Positions 52,293 through 61,790 are shown, numbered from the stretch's first letter. The stretch is DNA of 64,000 bases from Microbulbifer taiwanensis (GCF_014904815.1 NZ_JACZFR010000006.1:62001-126000); one strand, 5' to 3'. A program made the numbers and translations. Notes: generated by a model not told the origin, from the letters alone.

Positions 52293-54838
52293 GGCTTGGT
52301 ACCGTTTGAGTAGGCGGACTCGCGCAGATAGTGGTTGAGCGCGCGCTTCACCAGGTCGAGTACAAACATCCAGGCAATCATATACAGCCACACCAGGCCG
52401 ATGACGGCCCAGGGAATCGCGGGCACCAGCCAGCCGAAGCCGCACATCAGCACGGTGAGTATCTGGGTGCCGACGATGGCGGCGAAGAGTCGCGACGCCG
52501 GCCATGGCCTGGAGAAGAAAAAGCCGCGGGCGCGTACCACGAACAGCAGCAGGTGGCCGCCGGCCACTATCTGCAGGAACACCACGGTCTGGATCTGCTC
52601 TTTGGAGAGCTCGATCCAGGATTGCCAGTGCTCGTTGCCCAGCCACTCCATGCCAATCAGCAGCACACCCAGTGTCTGCGCGATTGAAAACAGTCCGATT
52701 ACGCTGGAGCCGAGCAGCAGGTGACGCATCTGCCAGTGCACCGGTTTGGCGGGCACCAGGGTATTGTCGTAGGCGATGGTCATGATGGGCACATCGTCCA
52801 GCAGTGCCACCAGCACTATCATGATCGGCGTCAGTGGAGAGAAGCCGAAAAATACCGTGGCGAAGACCACCACCACCATGATGTCCAGGGTCATGGATAC
52901 GCGGAAGAGCACGTAATTGATGATGCGTTCGAAAATCTTGCGCGCCTCGTCGATGGCGTCGACGACGGTGGACAGGCCCGGAGCGGTCAGGATGATGGCC
53001 GCGGCTGCGCGCGCCGCGTCGGTGGCGCCGCTCACGGCGATACCGCAATCGGCCTGCTTCAGCGCCGGCGCGTCGTTGACACCGTCGCCGGTCATGGCGA
53101 CCTGGTGTCCGCGACCCTGCAGCGCCTTGACGATGGCGTATTTGTGCTCCGGAAATACCCGCCCGAATCCATCTGCCGTCTCCACACAGTCGACGATTCT
53201 GTTCGGCAGGTGATCCATATCCACGTCTTTCGTGAATACGTCGCCGGCGGTGAGGATGTTCGGCCCTATGCCCACCTGCGCGGCAATCTCCTTGCCAATG
53301 GCGACATCGTCGCCGGTAATCATCTTCACCCGCAGCCCGTGGTCGCGGGCGCGGGTGATGGTCTCGCGGGAGTCATCCCTGGGAGGATCTTCCAGGGACA
53401 GTATGCCGAGGAAGGTCCAGCTCTGGCCGTCATCGGAGCGGGCCACACCGAGTGAGCGCAGTCCGCGCGACGCCAGGTCACTGACGCAGCCATCCGCTTT
53501 TTTTGCCGCGTCACCGGAGAGTTTGCACAGGGCGGCGATCGCCTGGGGCGCGCCCTTGGAAAAGTACAGTGTTTTGCCACCAGTATCGGTGACCTGGGCC
53601 TGGGTGCGTTTGCTCACCGGGTCAAAGGGAGTGAATTTGCCGACCTTGTAACTATCGAGGATTTTCTTGTCCGCCAATCCGGCGAAAATGGCTTTGTCGA
53701 TGGGATCGTCAGAGCCCGCCTCTGAGGCCAGGGCGGCCGCCAGTATCAGGGTGTCGGTGTCTTTAGCCTGGAACAGCTGCGGGTCGTGCAGGGTGAGCTG
53801 GTTCTTGGTCAGGGTGCCCGTCTTGTCGGAACAGAGCGTGTCGACACCGGCCAGTTCCTCGATGGATTCCAGGCGCGAGACGATGGCCTTTTTGCGCGAC
53901 AGCGTCAGCGCCCCCAGGGCATTGGTGACGGTCATGACCGAGGGCATGGCAACGGGAATGGAGGCGATCAGCAGCACCAGTACCAGGCGCAATATGTCCA
54001 GCACATCGGACCAGTGCCAATCCCTGGCGACAACTATGTCCCGGTAGAGTTCGCTGCCGACCAGCAGCAGCGCCAGCAGCAGGCACAGGGCGATAAGGAA
54101 ATCGCCGATCTGTGTTACCGCCTTCTGCGAGTGCGAGGGCCCCTGCCCGGCGCCGGCCACCAGTTTGGCCGTGCGGCCGAAGAAGGTATTCCTGCCGGTG
54201 CCGATCACCACGGCGGTCATCTCGCCGCGCTTGGCGATGCTGCCGGAATAGCCGAGGTCGCCGGCTTTCTTGCTCACCGGCAGCGACTCGCCGGTGAGCG
54301 CCGCCTGGTCGATGCTGATGGAATCGCCACCGACAAAGCGCACGTCGGCGGGCACCACCTGGCCCAGTTTGATACGCACTATATCGCCGGGTACCACGTC
54401 GGCGGCATCGATGGTGGTGAAGTCGCCGTCGCGCAGCACCTCGGCCTTGGGCGCCATGCCGGCCTTGAGCGCCGCCAGCGCATTGGACGCCTTGCGCTCC
54501 TGCCAGAAACCGGCGACCGCGTTGTACAGTAGCAGCAGTGAGATGATGACGAAGTCCGACCAGTGGCCGATCAGCGCGGACAGCAGCGCCGCGGCCTCGA
54601 TCATCCAGGGAATGGGACCCCAGAAAAAGCGCAGGAATTTGCGCAGGGCGCTCTCTTCTTTTTCGAGAATGGCGTTGCGGCCGTACTGTTGCAATCGCGC
54701 CGCTGCTTCGGTTTTGCTCAGCCCCTTTGCGGAGCTTTTCAGGTCGGTGTAGACGGTATCCAGGTCCGCCTTTTCCAGGTCGGCCCCGGTTGGTTTCTTC
54801 CCGGCGGAATCGGCCGGTTGCCGTTTCGAGTTTTGCAC
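52289..54838 (-). CDS. plasma-membrane proton-pumping P-type ATPase (P3A)
   Basis: 849 aa. About ten membrane segments. Actuator motif LTGESLPV, phosphorylation site Asp338 in SDKTGTLTKNQ, hinge GDGVNDAPALKQADCGIAV, and an N-terminal cytosolic part (YTDLKSSAKGLSKTEAAARL, as in fungal and plant Pma1-type pumps). P3A enzymes export protons at the cost of ATP and occur in some bacteria and archaea. The final residues NGTKP run into the start of the PPK2 gene with a 4-bp overlap. It may be used for pH or membrane-potential control under stress; ion specificity is inferred from family. Confidence 0.92.
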   Translation of the reverse strand: MQNSKRQPADSAGKKPTGADLEKADLDTVYTDLKSSAKGLSKTEAAARLQQYGRNAILEKEESALRKFLRFFWGPIPWMIEAAALLSALIGHWSDFVIISLLLLYNAVAGFWQERKASNALAALKAGMAPKAEVLRDGDFTTIDAADVVPGDIVRIKLGQVVPADVRFVGGDSISIDQAALTGESLPVSKKAGDLGYSGSIAKRGEMTAVVIGTGRNTFFGRTAKLVAGAGQGPSHSQKAVTQIGDFLIALCLLLALLLVGSELYRDIVVARDWHWSDVLDILRLVLVLLIASIPVAMPSVMTVTNALGALTLSRKKAIVSRLESIEELAGVDTLCSDKTGTLTKNQLTLHDPQLFQAKDTDTLILAAALASEAGSDDPIDKAIFAGLADKKILDSYKVGKFTPFDPVSKRTQAQVTDTGGKTLYFSKGAPQAIAALCKLSGDAAKKADGCVSDLASRGLRSLGVARSDDGQSWTFLGILSLEDPPRDDSRETITRARDHGLRVKMITGDDVAIGKEIAAQVGIGPNILTAGDVFTKDVDMDHLPNRIVDCVETADGFGRVFPEHKYAIVKALQGRGHQVAMTGDGVNDAPALKQADCGIAVSGATDAARAAAAIILTAPGLSTVVDAIDEARKIFERIINYVLFRVSMTLDIMVVVVFATVFFGFSPLTPIMIVLVALLDDVPIMTIAYDNTLVPAKPVHWQMRHLLLGSSVIGLFSIAQTLGVLLIGMEWLGNEHWQSWIELSKEQIQTVVFLQIVAGGHLLLFVVRARGFFFSRPWPASRLFAAIVGTQILTVLMCGFGWLVPAIPWAVIGLVWLYMIAWMFVLDLVKRALNHYLRESAYSNGTKP

Positions 54839-55157
54839 GCGATACCCTTCACCGTTTCCTTGTGCTCGCCGCTGGTGCGGCGCCCTGATTGCCCTTTTTA
54901 CAATCTAGCAGCCCGCAGGCCTGGCACGCGGCATTCGGCGCCTTGCCGACCTGCGGAGGGCGGGTTTTCGGCACACAGGATATTCGGACTCTTCTCAGGC
55001 TGTATGCCGGATTTCGCCAAATAATAGGTTGACCTCGGGGGACAGATCGGGGAAATATTTTCCGAGTATGCCTGATAACCCAGAAGTGGAACCTTCCCGG
55101 CGGCAGGGCATTGCATTGGAATTAATAAGGCATCTCGATAACGGTGAGCCAGTGATA

Positions 55158-55778
55158 ATGGAAAACAAGGAGAAAGTTGTGGCCGATATCCCGTTGAAGT
55201 GCGACTGCGGCGAAGTGCAGGGCGTCGCAAGAGAGGTGACCCCGGGTTCCGGCAACCGGGTCATTTGCTACTGCGACGACTGCCAGGCCTTCGCCATTTA
55301 CCTGGGGCGCGCAGACGATGTGCTGGATGAGCACGGCGGCACGGATATTTTCCAGCTGACGCCCTCCCAGATCGGCATCACCGAGGGGCAAGAGAGGATC
55401 CGCTGTATGCGCCTGAGCGACAAGGGCATGTACCGCTGGTACACGGAATGCTGCAAGACGCCGATTGGCAATACCCTGTCCGCAGCCGGGCCCTTCGTCG
55501 GCATGATTCACAGCTTTATGGATGACAGGGAGAGCCGAGACAGGGATCTGGGAGCGGTGCGTGGCTATGTAGGCACCAAGTTTTCCACTGGGGCGCTTTC
55601 GGAGAAGATAAGAAAGCGCGGCTTCCCGTTAACAGAAGTGATCAGGACTGTTTACAAGCTGGTACTATGGAAAATCGGGGGAAAGAATCGACCCTCGCCC
55701 TTTTTTCGAGCGGATGGCACTCCGGTATCCGAACCTTATGTGTTGCATTCCCGCGTCGGAGTGGATAATCGACGCTGA
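55158..55778 (+). CDS. DUF6151-like zinc-binding protein
   Basis: 206 aa from ATG 55158 (MENKEKVVADIPLKC). Upstream in-frame starts exist at 55029 and 55068 but carry no family sequence. Cysteine pattern CDCGEVQG ... CYCDDCQAF ... CCKTP recalls the GFA (glutathione-dependent formaldehyde-activating) zinc fold; the rest (YRWYTECCKTPIGNT, SEKIRKRGFPLTEVIRTVYK) is specific to a family of unknown function. Soluble. Divergent from the ATPase gene. Start is uncertain because no strong ribosome-binding site stands before any of the candidates. Confidence 0.75.
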   Translation: MENKEKVVADIPLKCDCGEVQGVAREVTPGSGNRVICYCDDCQAFAIYLGRADDVLDEHGGTDIFQLTPSQIGITEGQERIRCMRLSDKGMYRWYTECCKTPIGNTLSAAGPFVGMIHSFMDDRESRDRDLGAVRGYVGTKFSTGALSEKIRKRGFPLTEVIRTVYKLVLWKIGGKNRPSPFFRADGTPVSEPYVLHSRVGVDNRR

Positions 55779-55832
55779 CCTGGCCGCTCTCCCGGATAGG
55801 GCGGGCATAAACGGAAATTTTGGAGTAGAGCG

Positions 55833-56420
55833 ATGAATTTTGAGCGGGTCACCCTGGAAGGCCGGCATGTACGCCTGGAGCCCTTGACTCGGGAACACGG
55901 GGAGGGATTGGCAGAAGCCATAGAGGACGGCGAGCTGTGGAAGTTGTTCTTTACCATAGTGCCGCCGGTGGAGAGGCTGGATGAGTTCCTCGGGGACGCG
56001 GAAGCGGACTGGGAGCGGGGCGACGGTCTGGCATTTGCAACGATAGACAAGGCAAGCGGCCGCGTCGCCGGGTCCACCCGCTTTATGCGTGCCAGCCTGC
56101 CGGACCGGCGGGTGGAAATCGGTTTCACCTTCCTGGGCAAATCCTTTCAGCGCAGCCGCGTCAATACCGAGGCCAAATTGCTGATGCTGACCCACGCCTT
56201 TGAAAACCACGGCCTCAATCGGGTGGAGTTCCTGACCGACTACCTCAACCAGACCTCTCGCAATGCGATACTAAGGCTGGGGGCTAAACAGGAGGGCATA
56301 TTGCGCAGCCACAAGGTGATGCCGGACGGGCGAGTCAGGGATTCGGTGATTTTCAGCATCACCAATTACGACTGGCCCGGTGTCAAGCTGCACTTGCAGT
56401 ACAAGTTGGGGGCAAATTAG
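55833..56420 (+). CDS. GNAT acetyltransferase (RimJ/RimL type)
   Basis: 195 aa. RimJ-like N-terminus VTLEGRHVRLEPLTREHGEG, acetyl-CoA region FLGKSFQRSRVNTEAKLLML, and NQTSRNAILRLGAKQEGILR, close to YdaF/Spermidine-type GNATs that often act on small amines. Substrate unknown. Chromosomal GC, unlike the cassette GNATs. 54 bp after the DUF6151-like gene on the same strand. Confidence 0.87.
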   Translation: MNFERVTLEGRHVRLEPLTREHGEGLAEAIEDGELWKLFFTIVPPVERLDEFLGDAEADWERGDGLAFATIDKASGRVAGSTRFMRASLPDRRVEIGFTFLGKSFQRSRVNTEAKLLMLTHAFENHGLNRVEFLTDYLNQTSRNAILRLGAKQEGILRSHKVMPDGRVRDSVIFSITNYDWPGVKLHLQYKLGAN

Positions 56421-56542
56421 CTGGCTGTTGAAAAACAGCCTGCCAGACCAGACCAGGGCAGGGACGGACCGGCCGAAAATCAAGCGCGTAAGTGCTCGAT
56501 TTGCCGTGGACGGATTGCGGGCATGCGCCGCAAACCCGGGTA

Positions 56543-56565
56543 AAAAAAGCCGGGGTGGCTTTTTT
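56543..56565. terminator. bidirectional terminator
   Basis: aaaaaagcc / ggctttttt stem with loop ggggt in the gap between convergent GNAT and NIPSNAP genes. Confidence 0.85.
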
Positions 56566-56582
56566 CAAGAACCTTTTAGAGA

Positions 56583-56610
56583 CTGTTCCCCGGCAGCTGC
56601 CGGGGAACAG
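56583..56610. terminator. perfect 28-nt palindrome between convergent genes
   Basis: Left half ctgttccccggcag equals the reverse complement of the right half. Stands 16 bp after the NIPSNAP stop on the minus strand, next to the terminator at 56543. Probably a second termination hairpin. Confidence 0.6.
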
Positions 56611-56625
56611 GTGATCAGGGCACAT

Positions 56626-57084
56626 TTACAGCGTCAGGAGTTTGCGCGGAGAGAAGTCGGTAAGAATCAGCTTGCGGTCTTCGATGCCGTTGACAAATCT
56701 CCCGTGCTTACTGCCGGTGATTTTCTTGATGTCTTTCCATTCCTGGTCTGCCATAAACTTCTCCCACTGCGCCTTCATGGTCTGTTCATTGGGCCACGTC
56801 AGTAGATAGACAAACTCCACTCTGTCCTCCTGTTCGCTCTCCCAGGTGGAGACGATATTGAAGTCGTAACGCTCCATGATGCGCATGGCGTGCTTGTGAA
56901 AGCGATCGTGAAAGACACCGGTATTGTCTTTGTATAATTCATAAATGCGCAGTTGGTGTACCACCGACGGTTCTGCCCGTATGTCGGCGGCGACGGCGAG
57001 GGGGGACAACAGCCCGGTTGCCAATATGACCGATGCCAAGCGCACATGGAGTGGGAGACGTTGCACGAGGGTTGATATGAACAT
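56626..57084 (-). CDS. NIPSNAP-family protein, secreted
   Basis: 152 aa. Signal peptide to about residue 33 (LLSPLAVAA), then one NIPSNAP domain: VVHQLRIYELYKDNTGVFHD, FVYLLTWPNEQTMKAQWEKF, WKDIKKITGSKHG. Ferredoxin-like dimeric barrel; function mostly unknown. Ribosome-binding site aagagga upstream. Periplasmic location is unusual for the family, which is commonly cytoplasmic or mitochondrial, although secreted bacterial forms exist. Confidence 0.85.
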   Translation of the reverse strand: MFISTLVQRLPLHVRLASVILATGLLSPLAVAADIRAEPSVVHQLRIYELYKDNTGVFHDRFHKHAMRIMERYDFNIVSTWESEQEDRVEFVYLLTWPNEQTMKAQWEKFMADQEWKDIKKITGSKHGRFVNGIEDRKLILTDFSPRKLLTL

Positions 57085-57513
57085 ATGGATTTCCTCTTGA
57101 TGCAGTCAGCAAGACCGTCCCGCTAAAAATGGCGATACGGCAACCGGGATATCAGACCAACAGTGTGGTTTCGGCTCTATTGCCGTTGCCGGCTGCAAAC
57201 ATATTCAAGGGCGAGAAACTCGCCGCCGTTTCTTGTGAATGTCCGCTTCGAGCCTTTTTTCTGTCATCGTTTGTGTGTGGTGCGCGGCTGTCTATCGAGA
57301 AGTATTCATACTGTTGATTGACCGTGTTGCAATTGAAAAAGGCAGTCCTGTTGAAGGGCTGACCTTCGGTGCCGGGTTCCGAAAGCATCCGGTGCGCTTG
57401 GCACCGGAACGGATAGTCAGCTTATCTGATATCTATGCAATCTGTTTCCGCAGAGTATCTCAGTGGAGATTCTGTTTACCGCATTGCGGCCGATATTCCG
57501 GAACAGGTTATCT
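57085..57513. other. 429-bp gap without a supported gene
   Basis: Open frames here are short and have no recognisable family. A perfect hairpin tccggtgc / gcaccgga with loop gcttg stands at 57388-57408. The right end lies beyond the stop of the monooxygenase gene. Nothing else is visible. Confidence 0.6.
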
Positions 57514-57819
57514 CTAATTCGGCGCGGACACCGGCGAGAAAAACCGCGAGTCCATCTCCTCCGCCAGCAAGGCCTTCGAACTGCCGAGGAAATCCCGCAG
57601 ATAGGGTGTCTCGAAGTGCAGGTCCAGGTCGCGCCGGGAGCGCCAGTTTTCGTACAGCATCCACAGCGCCGGGTCGTCGTTGGATCGGTGCAGCTGGTAA
57701 TCGATGCAGCCGGGTTCCTCCCGGGTCGGGGCCACCAGCGCCCGCAGGCGCCGCCCGAGCTCTTCCTCCATGCCCGTCTTGGCGCGGATAAAGGCCACCA
57801 GGGTCAATACTTTTTCCAT
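57514..57819 (-). CDS. antibiotic-biosynthesis-monooxygenase (ABM) domain protein
   Basis: 101 aa from ATG 57819 (MEKVLTLVAFIRAKTG). ABM dimeric barrel: GRRLRALVAPTREEPGCIDY, then WMLYENWRSRRDLDLHFETP. Members act on quinones, haems or small aromatics, or are of unknown role (YgiN-like). 13 bp after the SDR stop, so translated from the same mRNA. Confidence 0.9.
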   Translation of the reverse strand: MEKVLTLVAFIRAKTGMEEELGRRLRALVAPTREEPGCIDYQLHRSNDDPALWMLYENWRSRRDLDLHFETPYLRDFLGSSKALLAEEMDSRFFSPVSAPN

Positions 57820-57832
57820 GGTTTTCCCCCGG

Positions 57833-58612
57833 TTAAGCGATGGTGTAGCCGCCGTCGGCGACCAGGCCGTGGCCGGAGATAAACGAGGCGTCGTCCGAGG
57901 CGAGGAAGGCGACGATCTTCGCCATTTCCTCCGGGCGCCCGGCGCGACCGGCCACACTGGCGCGGGCGAATTCTTGCATGGCTTCCGCAGAGGGCCAGAT
58001 GCGCCCGGGCATCGCCGTATCGATCACACCGGGGCAGAGCGCATTGACGCGCACGCCGCTGCGGTACCACTCGAGTGCGGCCGTCTTGGTCATGCCCAGT
58101 ACCGCGTGCTTGCTGGCGATATAGAGGGCGCCGTTCTCGAAGCCGATCAGGCCGCCCATGGAGGCGTTATTGACAATGGTGCCACTGCCCTGTTCCAGCA
58201 TTGCCCGGCCGGCGTGTTTCATCATCAGGAAGACGCCGCGCACATTGGGTTCGAACACCTGGTCGTAGGTCTCGGCAGTCTGTTCCAGCAGCGGGGCGAA
58301 GACGCCCTCGGTGCCGGCGTTGTTGAACAGGATATCGATGCTGCCGTACTCGGCCAGAGTGGCCGCGACCAGTTGTTCGATATCGCGCTCGCGGCTGGTA
58401 TCGGTGCGCACTGCCAGCGCCTCGCCGCCGCCTTCGCGGATTTCCGCCACCAGTTGTTCCAGCTCCGGTTGGCGGCGCGCGGCCGCAACCACCCTGGCGC
58501 CGCGCGTGGCCAGCTCCAGGGCGCTGGCGCGACCTATGCCGGAACTGGCGCCGGTGACTATGGCCACGCGGTCCTGCAGGTTGCGGGTGGGATTGGAAGT
58601 TGCACTTGTCAT
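57833..58612 (-). CDS. short-chain dehydrogenase/reductase
   Basis: 259 aa, ribosome-binding site aaggag. Cofactor motif TGASSGIGRASAL, NNAGTEGVF, the Ser-Tyr-Lys centre with NNASMGG and YIASKHAVLG, and CPGVIDTAMPG. Classical SDR acting on an alcohol or ketone with NAD(P). Operon with the ABM gene and divergent from a LysR regulator over a 132-bp gap, which likely controls it. Substrate unknown. Confidence 0.93.
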   Translation of the reverse strand: MTSATSNPTRNLQDRVAIVTGASSGIGRASALELATRGARVVAAARRQPELEQLVAEIREGGGEALAVRTDTSRERDIEQLVAATLAEYGSIDILFNNAGTEGVFAPLLEQTAETYDQVFEPNVRGVFLMMKHAGRAMLEQGSGTIVNNASMGGLIGFENGALYIASKHAVLGMTKTAALEWYRSGVRVNALCPGVIDTAMPGRIWPSAEAMQEFARASVAGRAGRPEEMAKIVAFLASDDASFISGHGLVADGGYTIA

Positions 58613-58718
58613 TGGATTGCTCCTTGCGGGTGATTGGATTCGGGGCCGGGGGCCGCCGGTGCAGTCGCAGGTTAGGGATTGCGATTAAATGGAAAAACAG
58701 CAACTATCTTCATTCACT

Positions 58719-58738
58719 ATTAAGTAAAACTTACTAAT
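58719..58738. promoter_or_regulatory. candidate LysR operator
   Basis: agtaa / ttact inverted repeat with a 3-nt centre inside the AT-rich SDR-LysR gap, 10 bp before the LysR start. Fits a LysR-type site only loosely. Confidence 0.3.
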
Positions 58739-58744
58739 CTGCCT

Positions 58745-59629
58745 ATGCTTACGGACAGCCTGCAGGCCTTCGCCTGCGTCGCCCGCCACGCCAGCTTCAC
58801 CCGCGCCGCGGCGGAGTTGGAGGTGTCCCCCTCGGCGCTGAGCCAGTCGATGCGCCAGCTGGAGGCGCGCCTCGGCAGCCGCCTGCTGCAGCGCACCACC
58901 CGGCGGGTGGGACTCACAGAAGCCGGGCGCGAATTCCTGCGGCGCATAGCGCCGGCCCTGGGGGAAATAGAGGCGGCGGTGGAGCAACTGCACGAGCGGA
59001 ATGGCCAGCCGTCCGGCACACTGCGTATCACCGCGCCGCGCCTCGCGGTGCCGCACCTGCTGGAGCCGGCGCTGGGGGACTTCGCCCGCGCCTACCCGCA
59101 GGTCCGCGTGGAAATCCTGGTGGAGGACACACTGACCGACCTGGTGGCCCGCGACTTCGACGCCGGCATCCGCCTGGGGGAGGCACTGGAGCAGGATATG
59201 GTGGCGCTGCCGGTGAGCCGGCCGCTGCGCTGGCTGCTGGTGGCCAGCCCGGAATACCTGGCCCGCAGCGGGACTCCAGGACACCCGCAGGACCTGCTGC
59301 AACACGATTGCGTGCGCTACCGCTATACCGGCAGCGGCGCCGTGGAGCGCTGGGATTTCGAGCGGCGCGGGCACCGCAGCCAGGTCGCCGTCGAGGGGCC
59401 CCTGACCAGCAACGACAACGAGCTGTTACTACGGACGGTGCTGGACGGCCTGGGGATGGGGTTCCTGCTGGAGGACGCCGTGCGCGAACACCTGGCGGCG
59501 GGTCGGTTGCAGTCGGTGTTGGAAGACTGGTGCCCCGCCTCGCCGGGTTTTTATCTCTACTATCCGTCGCGTCGCCATCTACCGGCCAAGCTGCGGGCCT
59601 TCGCCGATTTTCTGAAGAACAGGATGTAG
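58745..59629 (+). CDS. LysR-family transcriptional regulator
   Basis: 294 aa. Winged helix at the N-terminus (LQAFACVARHASFTRAAAEL, SPSALSQSMRQLEARLGSRL, RTTRRVGLTEAG), followed by the periplasmic-binding-like effector domain (LRITAPRLAVPHLL, RSLRLL-type). Divergent from the SDR-ABM operon, the most likely target. Effector unknown. Confidence 0.93.
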   Translation: MLTDSLQAFACVARHASFTRAAAELEVSPSALSQSMRQLEARLGSRLLQRTTRRVGLTEAGREFLRRIAPALGEIEAAVEQLHERNGQPSGTLRITAPRLAVPHLLEPALGDFARAYPQVRVEILVEDTLTDLVARDFDAGIRLGEALEQDMVALPVSRPLRWLLVASPEYLARSGTPGHPQDLLQHDCVRYRYTGSGAVERWDFERRGHRSQVAVEGPLTSNDNELLLRTVLDGLGMGFLLEDAVREHLAAGRLQSVLEDWCPASPGFYLYYPSRRHLPAKLRAFADFLKNRM

Positions 59630-59684
59630 AAACAGCCTCCTTCCGTTCGACCAGGTTTTGTCACTCACAGTTGCGGAGAACAGC

Positions 59685-60248
59685 ATGGCAAAACTGATCG
59701 TCTTTGAGTTTCTGTCCCTCGACGGCTTTATGGCGGGTCCGCCAGGTAGCGAGATGGATTTTGTGGTGTCGGATTTTGGCGATGATATGGAGCGTGATCT
59801 TGCCGAACAGTACGGGGAGCTGGATGCTTTCGTGATGGGGGGAACCACCTTCCGCAGTCTCGCCGGCTACTGGCCCACGCCGGCGGCCGCTGGCGAGCCG
59901 TTGCAACCGGTGATGAACAGTCTGCAAAAGCTGGTCTTTTCCAGGATCCCGGATGAAACCCAGTGGAACAATTCGCGAGTGCTGGGCCCGAACGCGCTTT
60001 CCGAGTTGCGGGAAATAAAGCATGGTCCCGGGAGAAGCCTAATGGTGATCGGCAGTGCGACTGTGGTCCAGGCGCTCGCCCGCGAGCGGATGATTGACGA
60101 ATTCCGCTTCTTTGTGTTCCCCACCTTTATCGGTGCGGGCAAGCCGCTGTTTACGCCCGGCTCGACGCCGGGTTCGCTGAAGCTCCTGCGGACCAAGAGT
60201 TTCACAACGGGCGTTGCCCGGGCCGACTACCAGGTGGTGCGGCCGTAA
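59685..60248 (+). CDS. dihydrofolate-reductase-like protein (RibD C-terminal domain)
   Basis: 187 aa from ATG 59685 after gcggaga. VFEFLSLDGFMAGPPGSEMD, MGGTTFRSLAGYWPT and VIGSATVVQALARERMIDEF match the RibD-C/YyaP-like family, NADPH-dependent reductases of mostly unknown substrate. Soluble. 55 bp after the LysR gene on the same strand. Confidence 0.88.
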   Translation: MAKLIVFEFLSLDGFMAGPPGSEMDFVVSDFGDDMERDLAEQYGELDAFVMGGTTFRSLAGYWPTPAAAGEPLQPVMNSLQKLVFSRIPDETQWNNSRVLGPNALSELREIKHGPGRSLMVIGSATVVQALARERMIDEFRFFVFPTFIGAGKPLFTPGSTPGSLKLLRTKSFTTGVARADYQVVRP

Positions 60249-60369
60249 AGAGAGTGTAGAGATTTGCGCAGGTGTAAAAGAAATTTCCAGATGCTGTCGA
60301 TTTCGAGCTGGCTGTCGCGACTAACAGATACAAACGCAATCAATCATTGGCACTGCCTGAGGAAACACC

Positions 60370-60777
60370 ATGTCCAGAAAAATGTTCGTCAACCTGCCCG
60401 TCGCCGAACTGGGTAAATCCATCGAGTTCTTCTCCCGTCTCGGCTTCGAGTTCAATCCCCAGTTCACCGACGATACCGCCACCTGTATGGTCGTTAGTGA
60501 AAGCAACTTCGTCATGCTGCTCACCCGCGACAAGTTCAGCAGCTTTACCCCGGATCTGGAGATCTGCGACACCGGCAAGAGCACCGAGGTGCTGGTGTGC
60601 CTGTCCGCGGACAGTCGCGCGGAGGTGGATTCACTGATCGAGAAAGCCATCGCCGCCGGCGGCAGCAGCTTCAGGGAGACACAGGACTACGGCTTTATGT
60701 ACGGCCGTGCCTTCCGCGATCTGGACGGGCACATCTGGGAGTTGATGTGGATGGATATGGCCGCGATGCCGCAGTAA
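60370..60777 (+). CDS. VOC-family glyoxalase-like protein (third)
   Basis: 135 aa, gagga upstream. MSRKMFVNLPVAELGKSIEF start and GRAFRDLDGHIWELMWMDMA end mark a single VOC domain of the group annotated as lactoylglutathione-lyase-like. The metal-ligand pattern is partial, so glyoxalase activity is not assured. Confidence 0.87.
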   Translation: MSRKMFVNLPVAELGKSIEFFSRLGFEFNPQFTDDTATCMVVSESNFVMLLTRDKFSSFTPDLEICDTGKSTEVLVCLSADSRAEVDSLIEKAIAAGGSSFRETQDYGFMYGRAFRDLDGHIWELMWMDMAAMPQ

Positions 60778-60836
60778 CTTCTGGCTGGACCCGCCGGCGA
60801 ATATCGCCGCCCTGCCTGTGTTCCCGCCCGGCGGGA

Positions 60837-61790
60837 TCAGGCGGGCTCGGCGAAGCGGCGCCGATAGGCGGCGGGGGAGGTGTGCAGCTGCTCGCGAAAA
60901 TGGTGGCGCAGGTTCTCGGCGGATCCGAAGCCGGACTCGGCCGCTATCCGGTCGATGGGCTGGCTGCCGCTCTCCAGCAGGTTGCGCGCGCGGTTGATGC
61001 GCTCGCGCAGGATCCACTGCTTGGGCGCGCAGCCGACGGTTTCGTGGAAGCGGCGGATTAACGTGCGCTGGCTCATATTGGCGCGCTCCGCGAGGCTATC
61101 GATGCTCAGCTCCCGGTGCAGGTTGCGGCGAACCCAGTCGAAGAGCGCAGAGATCTCCGCGCGCCTCTCCGGCAACGGCGCCTCCACAAACTGCGCCTGG
61201 CCGCCGTCCCGGTGCGGCGGTATCACCAGCCGCCGCGCCACCTGGTTGGCGACGCGCGCGCCGAAATCCCGGCGCACTATATGCAGGCACAGGTCCAGGC
61301 CGGCGGCGCTGCCGGCAGAAGTGAGCAGATCTCCCTCGTCCACGTAGAGCACTTCCGCCTGCACCTGAATCTCGGGATAGGCCGCCGCCAGCTTCTGCGC
61401 GTAGCGCCAGTGGGTGGTGGCGCGGCGCCCTGACAGGAGGCCGGTCGCCGCCAATACAAAGACCCCCGAGCAGATGGAAACCAGCCGCGCGCCGGCGCCG
61501 TGCGCGCTGCGCAGCGCTTCCCTCAATTCCTCCGGTACCGGCACATCGACGCCCTTCCAGCCGGGTACCACGATAGTGCCTGCGCTCTGCAGATCTTCCA
61601 GTCCGCCATCGGCCAGCACCTGGATACCGCCGGTGGCCCTGAGCGGGCCCGGCTCCACGGCGCAGACGCGGAAGTCGTACCACTCGGGCATCTCCGGGCG
61701 CGGCAGGCCGAACACCTCCACCGCCACGCCGAATTCGAAGGTGCACAGGCCGTCGTAGGCCAGCAGGGCGACGGAGCGATTGGTGGGCAT
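60837..61790 (-). CDS. GlxA-type regulator (DJ-1/PfpI plus AraC domains)
   Basis: 317 aa from ATG 61790, with gaggctt upstream. N-terminal DJ-1/PfpI-like domain (VALLAYDGLCTFEFGVAVEV, SICSGVFVLAATGLLSGR with the elbow Cys), C-terminal AraC helix-turn-helix pair (SIDSLAERANMSQRTLIRRF, DRIAAESGFGSAENLRHHFR). FtrA/GlxA relatives control genes for arginine, sulfur or other metabolism. Divergent from the rhodanese gene, a likely target. Confidence 0.92.
   Translation of the reverse strand: MPTNRSVALLAYDGLCTFEFGVAVEVFGLPRPEMPEWYDFRVCAVEPGPLRATGGIQVLADGGLEDLQSAGTIVVPGWKGVDVPVPEELREALRSAHGAGARLVSICSGVFVLAATGLLSGRRATTHWRYAQKLAAAYPEIQVQAEVLYVDEGDLLTSAGSAAGLDLCLHIVRRDFGARVANQVARRLVIPPHRDGGQAQFVEAPLPERRAEISALFDWVRRNLHRELSIDSLAERANMSQRTLIRRFHETVGCAPKQWILRERINRARNLLESGSQPIDRIAAESGFGSAENLRHHFREQLHTSPAAYRRRFAEPA

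Noticed and set aside
52293..53048. Upstream extension of the PPK2 frame
   Set aside because: It is the Arg/Pro-rich shadow of the ATPase gene; PPK2 homology starts at the ATG at 52292.
57152..57517. Two short open frames in the gap after the NIPSNAP gene
   Set aside because: Opposite strands, no family text, poor starts; probably chance.
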